DNA of 64,000 bases from CAJJDF01 sp965657945 (GTDB taxonomy: Bacteria; Bacteroidota; Bacteroidia; Flavobacteriales_D; CAJJDF01). Under the pieces are notes generated by a model. It worked only from the letters and a program-made list of their open reading frames with translations. It was not told the origin of the DNA and ran no database searches. Positions 60,693 through 64,000 of the stretch are shown piece after piece (the stretch's first letter is position 1; each line of letters opens with the position of its first letter). A program made the position numbers and the translations under genes. The stretch lies in NCBI GenBank assembly GCA_965657945.1, contig CBFHPW010000004.1, forward strand, positions 1 to 64,000, in the 5' to 3' direction.

Positions 60693-61343
60693 TTAGCAGA
60701 TAAGTCCATCTTTCATTACAAATTTTCTGTCGCTCATTTCAGATAACAGATTGTTGTGGGTAACAATGATAAAAGTCTGGTTGAATTTATCTCTGAGTTC
60801 AAAAAATAAATTGTGCAATTCCTCAGCGTTTTTCGAATCCAAGTTTCCGCTTGGCTCATCTGCCAATACAACCGAAGGATTGTTGATAAGTGCGCGAGCA
60901 ACCGAAACCCTTTGTTGTTCACCTCCAGAGAGTTGAGAGGGTTTGTGACTCAACCTGTTGGCCAACCCAAGCATATCGAGTAATTCTTTGGCTCTTGTTT
61001 CTACCTCTTTTTTGGGTTTATTAGCTATGTAACCAGGAATACAAACATTTTCTAATGCGGTAAACTCGGGGAGCAAATGGTGAAATTGAAAAACAAAACC
61101 AATGTTTTTATTTCTGAACTTTGCCAGTTCCTTCTTTTTCATTTTCAGTACATCTTTTTCCAAAAAGGAAATTTTTCCAGAGTCTGGTGAGTCCAAAGTA
61201 CCAATGAGATGAAGCAGAGTTGACTTTCCAGCACCCGATGCGCCAGTTATCGCTACAATTTCACCTTTTTTTATTTCTAGATCTACTCCTTTCAGAACCG
61301 GCAGGGATTGATATGATTTGGTAAGTTGAGATACTTTAATCAT
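60693..61343 (-). CDS. lolD: LolD-type ABC transporter ATPase
   Basis: ATPase of 216 residues. Walker A GASGAGKS (34-41), Q-loop Gln86, signature LSGGEQQRVSVARAL (138-152), Walker B VVLADEPSGNLD (158-169). The compact sequence and the LPEFTALENVCIPG stretch match LolD, which powers release of lipoproteins from the inner membrane to LolA. A LolA-like gene is at 2415-3083; LolC/E permease genes are not in this window, so a MacB-type assignment remains possible. Confidence 0.88.
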   Translation of the reverse strand: MIKVSQLTKSYQSLPVLKGVDLEIKKGEIVAITGASGAGKSTLLHLIGTLDSPDSGKISFLEKDVLKMKKKELAKFRNKNIGFVFQFHHLLPEFTALENVCIPGYIANKPKKEVETRAKELLDMLGLANRLSHKPSQLSGGEQQRVSVARALINNPSVVLADEPSGNLDSKNAEELHNLFFELRDKFNQTFIIVTHNNLLSEMSDRKFVMKDGLIC

Positions 61344-61354
61344 TTAATGTTGTA

Positions 61355-61717
61355 TTATGCATTTATAAATTTAGGGATAAAAATAATGCATCCAATGACA
61401 ACAGACGAAATAGATGCGACTAATACTGCCCCTGCAGCCATATCCTTTGCCAATTTTATTAGCGGATCACTTTTTGTGGTAACCCTGTCGGAAAGTCTTT
61501 CAATGGCAGAATTTACTATTTCCAAGGCAACAACTGAGCTCATGCAAATAATAAGAAACATCCACTCTGTATTGGATACTTGTTTATAAAACCCCAGAAA
61601 TAAAACAATGACCATAGCAAGACCATGCAGCCTGAGGTGGAATTCTTGCCTCATACTTTTTACAATTCCGTTGAGTGCAGCCGCAAAAGAATTTATTTGT
61701 TTTTTTATCTGATTCAT
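61355..61717 (-). CDS. Diacylglycerol kinase family protein (DgkA-like)
   Basis: Small membrane kinase of 120 residues with three helices. Active-site block VALEIVNSAIERLSD (about 63-77) with Glu66, Asn69 and Glu73, and LIKLAKDMAAGAVLV (about 86-100) with Lys91-Asp92. In Gram-positive relatives this family phosphorylates undecaprenol; in others diacylglycerol. Substrate not decidable here. Lies 5 bp after the SUI1-like gene and 11 bp before lolD. Confidence 0.92.
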   Translation of the reverse strand: MNQIKKQINSFAAALNGIVKSMRQEFHLRLHGLAMVIVLFLGFYKQVSNTEWMFLIICMSSVVALEIVNSAIERLSDRVTTKSDPLIKLAKDMAAGAVLVASISSVVIGCIIFIPKFINA

Positions 61718-61722
61718 TTCAG

Positions 61723-62064
61723 TTAGTTTCCACCAGTTTTCTTTGCTTGATAACCTTTAGAATTAAGAATTTCAAGTACTTTTTCTCTCAGTTCTCCCTG
61801 AACAATTATTTCTCCATTCTTTGCGCTACCACCAACTCCACATTTTGATTTAATTTCTTTCCCCAATTCTTTCAAATCATCTTCTGAACCAATAAAACCA
61901 GTCACCAATGTTACAGCCTTTCCTTTTCTTTGTTTTCGGTCAATACTTACCTTCAAATTCTGTTGGTTAGGTTTTAATGTTTCTTCTTCTTCAAATTCAT
62001 CTTCATCCTGAAAACCAGGGTTGGTAGAATAAACAATGTATTTTTCTTTTTTCTTTTTAGCCAT
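61723..62064 (-). CDS. SUI1/YciH family translation factor
   Basis: Protein of 113 residues. N-terminal charged, low-complexity segment (about 1-40), then the SUI1 fold: KVSIDRKQRKGKAVTLVTGF (about 34-53), GKEIKSKCGVGGSAKNGEIIVQGELREKVLEIL (about 67-99). Homologous to eukaryotic eIF1 and bacterial YciH, thought to affect start-codon choice. The ATG overlaps the DUF389 stop by one base (TAATG). Confidence 0.93.
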   Translation of the reverse strand: MAKKKKEKYIVYSTNPGFQDEDEFEEEETLKPNQQNLKVSIDRKQRKGKAVTLVTGFIGSEDDLKELGKEIKSKCGVGGSAKNGEIIVQGELREKVLEILNSKGYQAKKTGGN

Positions 62065-63488
62065 TACTTCGTTTTTTCTATGATTTCGTAGTTATTTGTT
62101 TCAAAATTTAATTCAATCCAATTTTTTAGTTTTTTGCTTCTTCCTTCATTCAAAATGGAGTCCGACCAATTTACAACAATCAATAGCGTTGTATCTTGAT
62201 TTCCTGTCATATCTACTCGATAGGCTTTTGAGGCAGCAAAACTCTCTAAAGGTTTAAATTCTGTAATTAATTTTAGTTTTTTATTCACAGATGTAAGGTC
62301 GTAATTGAAATCCGTTTTTTTGCTGTAATCTTCTTTCAGCTTAATGATTTCCTTATCTCTATCAATTATTTTTTGCTCCCAATCTTTTACCAACAGTCGG
62401 TAATCATCCATGGTAAAAGTATTGTTTTCGATTTCATCATTCTGGATCACAACAAAACTAGTATTGTCTAATCCGTAATCTTCACTATTCAGAATTCCTT
62501 GAAGTTCTTCAATTCTTGAGACAGAGATTGTATTGCTTCCAACCAAAACAACAGATACGGTGCGCGCGTCATAATCGAAATCGGTATCCAAAATCTTAAT
62601 TTTAGGAATTGTACTTACACGTTCTTTAACAAATAATCCAGCGGTGTTGGTAAATACAGACTTATTAAATACTTCTATAAATTTCATTCCGCTTGGCACC
62701 AGAATGATTATTAATATGACAGAAATATAAATCTTGATATTTCTTTCTTTCTTTTTATTGACATAAGTGGCCAATGGGAATTTTAGATACCTCACAACCA
62801 CTATAGTTGAAAGACAGATGAAGAGTGAATTTAGCAAGAATAGATAAAATGCTCCAAATGTGTAATCCCAGTTTCCGGTAGCTAAGCCATAGCCAGTGAC
62901 ACACAAGGGTGGCATCAAAGCTGTAGCAATTGCAACTCCAGGAACTACGGTTGAATTGTCATTTCGTGAAGCAGCAATAATCCCTGCCAATCCTCCAAAA
63001 AAGGCGATCAAAACGTCAAGTATAAGAGGTTCAGTTCTTGCTAATATTTCAGCTGTAGCATCCTTGAATGGCATTATTTTGAAATAGATAAACGAAACCA
63101 AAATACTAACCACCGTAGCTACACCAAAATTGATTAATGAATAAATAAGTAATTTGAAATTGTTAGTTCCAACACTCAATCCAATTCCTCTAATTGGACC
63201 CATCAACGGAGAAATAAGCATGGCTCCAATTACGACTGCGATTGAATTTACATTGAGTCCAATTGATGCAATAACTATAGAGCACATCAATACCCAAACG
63301 TTGTAGCCCTTAAATTCAATTTCTTTCTTGATGTTATCAATCACTTCTATGGGATTAACACTAGAATCATTACTAAAACTAAACAAAGAAATCATAAATT
63401 TCCAAAGAGTAGAAGGGAGGCCTTTTAATTCATCTTTGGATATTTTCTTAGACTCCTGTTGTTCTTCTTTATTAAATCCTGATTCCAT
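62064..63488 (-). CDS. DUF389 domain membrane protein
   Basis: Protein of 474 residues. Membrane core with about six helices, containing VLMCSIVIASIGLNVNSIAVVIGAMLISPLMGPIRGIG (about 65-102), the DUF389 signature. After about residue 265 a soluble domain of about 200 residues follows, including a coiled-coil-like stretch (about 352-392), so it may be a membrane sensor or transporter subunit. Function unknown. Translationally coupled to the SUI1-like gene. Confidence 0.88.
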   Translation of the reverse strand: MESGFNKEEQQESKKISKDELKGLPSTLWKFMISLFSFSNDSSVNPIEVIDNIKKEIEFKGYNVWVLMCSIVIASIGLNVNSIAVVIGAMLISPLMGPIRGIGLSVGTNNFKLLIYSLINFGVATVVSILVSFIYFKIMPFKDATAEILARTEPLILDVLIAFFGGLAGIIAASRNDNSTVVPGVAIATALMPPLCVTGYGLATGNWDYTFGAFYLFLLNSLFICLSTIVVVRYLKFPLATYVNKKKERNIKIYISVILIIILVPSGMKFIEVFNKSVFTNTAGLFVKERVSTIPKIKILDTDFDYDARTVSVVLVGSNTISVSRIEELQGILNSEDYGLDNTSFVVIQNDEIENNTFTMDDYRLLVKDWEQKIIDRDKEIIKLKEDYSKKTDFNYDLTSVNKKLKLITEFKPLESFAASKAYRVDMTGNQDTTLLIVVNWSDSILNEGRSKKLKNWIELNFETNNYEIIEKTK

Positions 63489-63502
63489 TATGTTTAGCTG
63501 AA

Positions 63503-64000
63503 TTAAGTGTTGATTTTGATGAAATCGCTTACAAAATAGGCAATCGTTTTTCCTACAATGTTCTTCTCTAGCTCATTTATTGGAGCGCCTTCACAAATAT
63601 GAAAATAGTGGAAATTGTATTCATTTGAAAGTGAAAAGATGAGTTTTCTTACTTCCTCTTCAGTGAAACCAACTGAGGTAAATGCACTCACTGGCATATT
63701 CTTGATACTATCTAAATCCAACTCCAATCCAATTTTTGTTGCATCCAAATGAGATTTTACACCCTCAATTATCATAGAATCGCACCAAGATTCCTGTGTA
63801 ATTTGATTAAAACTAAGAAACTGTAACTTTTCGTTCTCCTTGAATTTATTCAGAATAAACTGAGAATTATATTCTTCGTGAAGTCCCAATACAAAGTATT
63901 TATCGAGTTTATTATTTTGCAAGGCATAAGAAAATCCATTTCCACTATGTCTTCCTTCCAATTCCCGCAAATCGGCATGTGGATCAATATTCAAGACATC
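63503..64000 (-). CDS. Ureohydrolase (arginase/formiminoglutamase-like), 5' end outside window
   Basis: C-terminal 166 residues of a manganese ureohydrolase. The frame is open to the right edge (DVLNIDPHADLRELEGRHSGNGFSYA). DPHADLR carries the D-x-H-x-D metal ligands and LELDLDSIK the later D-x-D pair. The HSGNGFSYA block recalls formiminoglutamase-type proteins of Bacteroidota rather than true arginase, but the missing N-terminus holds the deciding residues. It precedes the DUF389 gene by 14 bp. Confidence 0.87.
   Translation of the reverse strand, partial: DVLNIDPHADLRELEGRHSGNGFSYALQNNKLDKYFVLGLHEEYNSQFILNKFKENEKLQFLSFNQITQESWCDSMIIEGVKSHLDATKIGLELDLDSIKNMPVSAFTSVGFTEEEVRKLIFSLSNEYNFHYFHICEGAPINELEKNIVGKTIAYFVSDFIKINT

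Noticed and set aside
1..64000. CRISPR arrays, tRNA/rRNA genes, insertion sequences, toxin-antitoxin or phage-defence islands
   Set aside because: No regularly spaced repeats, cloverleaf-like stretches, transposase motifs or defence-type gene clusters were seen while reading both strands. A tRNA scan would be needed to exclude RNA genes fully.

Overview
The window reads as ordinary chromosome of a low-GC Bacteroidota, most likely a member of Flavobacteriales. Evidence: one type IX secretion sorting domain, Bacteroidota-specific families (Porin_10, OstA_2, DUF2452, HmuY), promoters of the TTG-N(17-23)-TAnnTTTG type, few Shine-Dalgarno sequences, and tightly packed operons. Finer placement is not possible by eye. 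I saw no rRNA, tRNA, insertion sequence, prophage or CRISPR array, and no gene-free stretch longer than about 290 bp.

Layout. 1-6.5 kb: FtsK (its N-terminus lies off the left edge), a LolA-like carrier, an SDR enzyme, a DUF2452 protein, an outer-membrane barrel protein, a retropepsin-like protein and a flavin oxidoreductase. 6.6-11.3 kb: the most distinctive locus, with a T9SS-secreted HmuY-like protein, a TonB receptor carrying FRAP/NQNL heme-receptor boxes, and a HmuY-like lipoprotein. It sits behind two Crp/Fnr-type palindromes, and a terminator-like hairpin lies between its first two genes. 11.3-14.2 kb: a LysR regulator divergent from an SbtA-type bicarbonate transporter, then TsaC/Sua5. 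14.2-19 kb: a six-gene minus-strand run (glmM, cysteine desulfurase, MBL hydrolase, CsaA, two glutathione peroxidases).

19-30 kb: membrane glycosyltransferase-type proteins (DUF2142, GT87, GT39), accA, an OstA/LptA-like protein, purA and a Fur regulator. 30-38 kb: thioesterase, porin, AddB-like nuclease, acyl-CoA ligase, thiamine-binding protein and phosphopantetheinyl transferase. 38.7-47 kb: ahcY, a diverged class III cyclase-like protein, Ppx/GppA, then a phospholipid run (PlsB-like acyltransferase, GpsA, asparaginase, PlsC). 47-56 kb: HtrA, cold-shock protein, XerD, CvfB, TerC, a large M1 peptidase with a probable C-terminal outer-membrane barrel, and Fmt. 56-64 kb: glycosyltransferase and flippase, a universal stress protein behind another Fnr-like site, a hydroxyacid dehydrogenase, LolD, diacylglycerol kinase, a SUI1/YciH factor, a DUF389 protein and a ureohydrolase cut by the right edge.

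The genes are mostly housekeeping: envelope building (LolA/LolD, OstA, porin, PlsB/PlsC/GpsA, AccA, glycosyltransferases), division and recombination (FtsK and XerD are both present), and translation support (TsaC, Fmt, CsaA, YciH). The points most worth following are the Crp/Fnr-like sites positioned near -41.5 of predicted start points at two separate loci, the secreted plus surface HmuY pair, the diverged cyclase, and the peptidase-barrel fusion.
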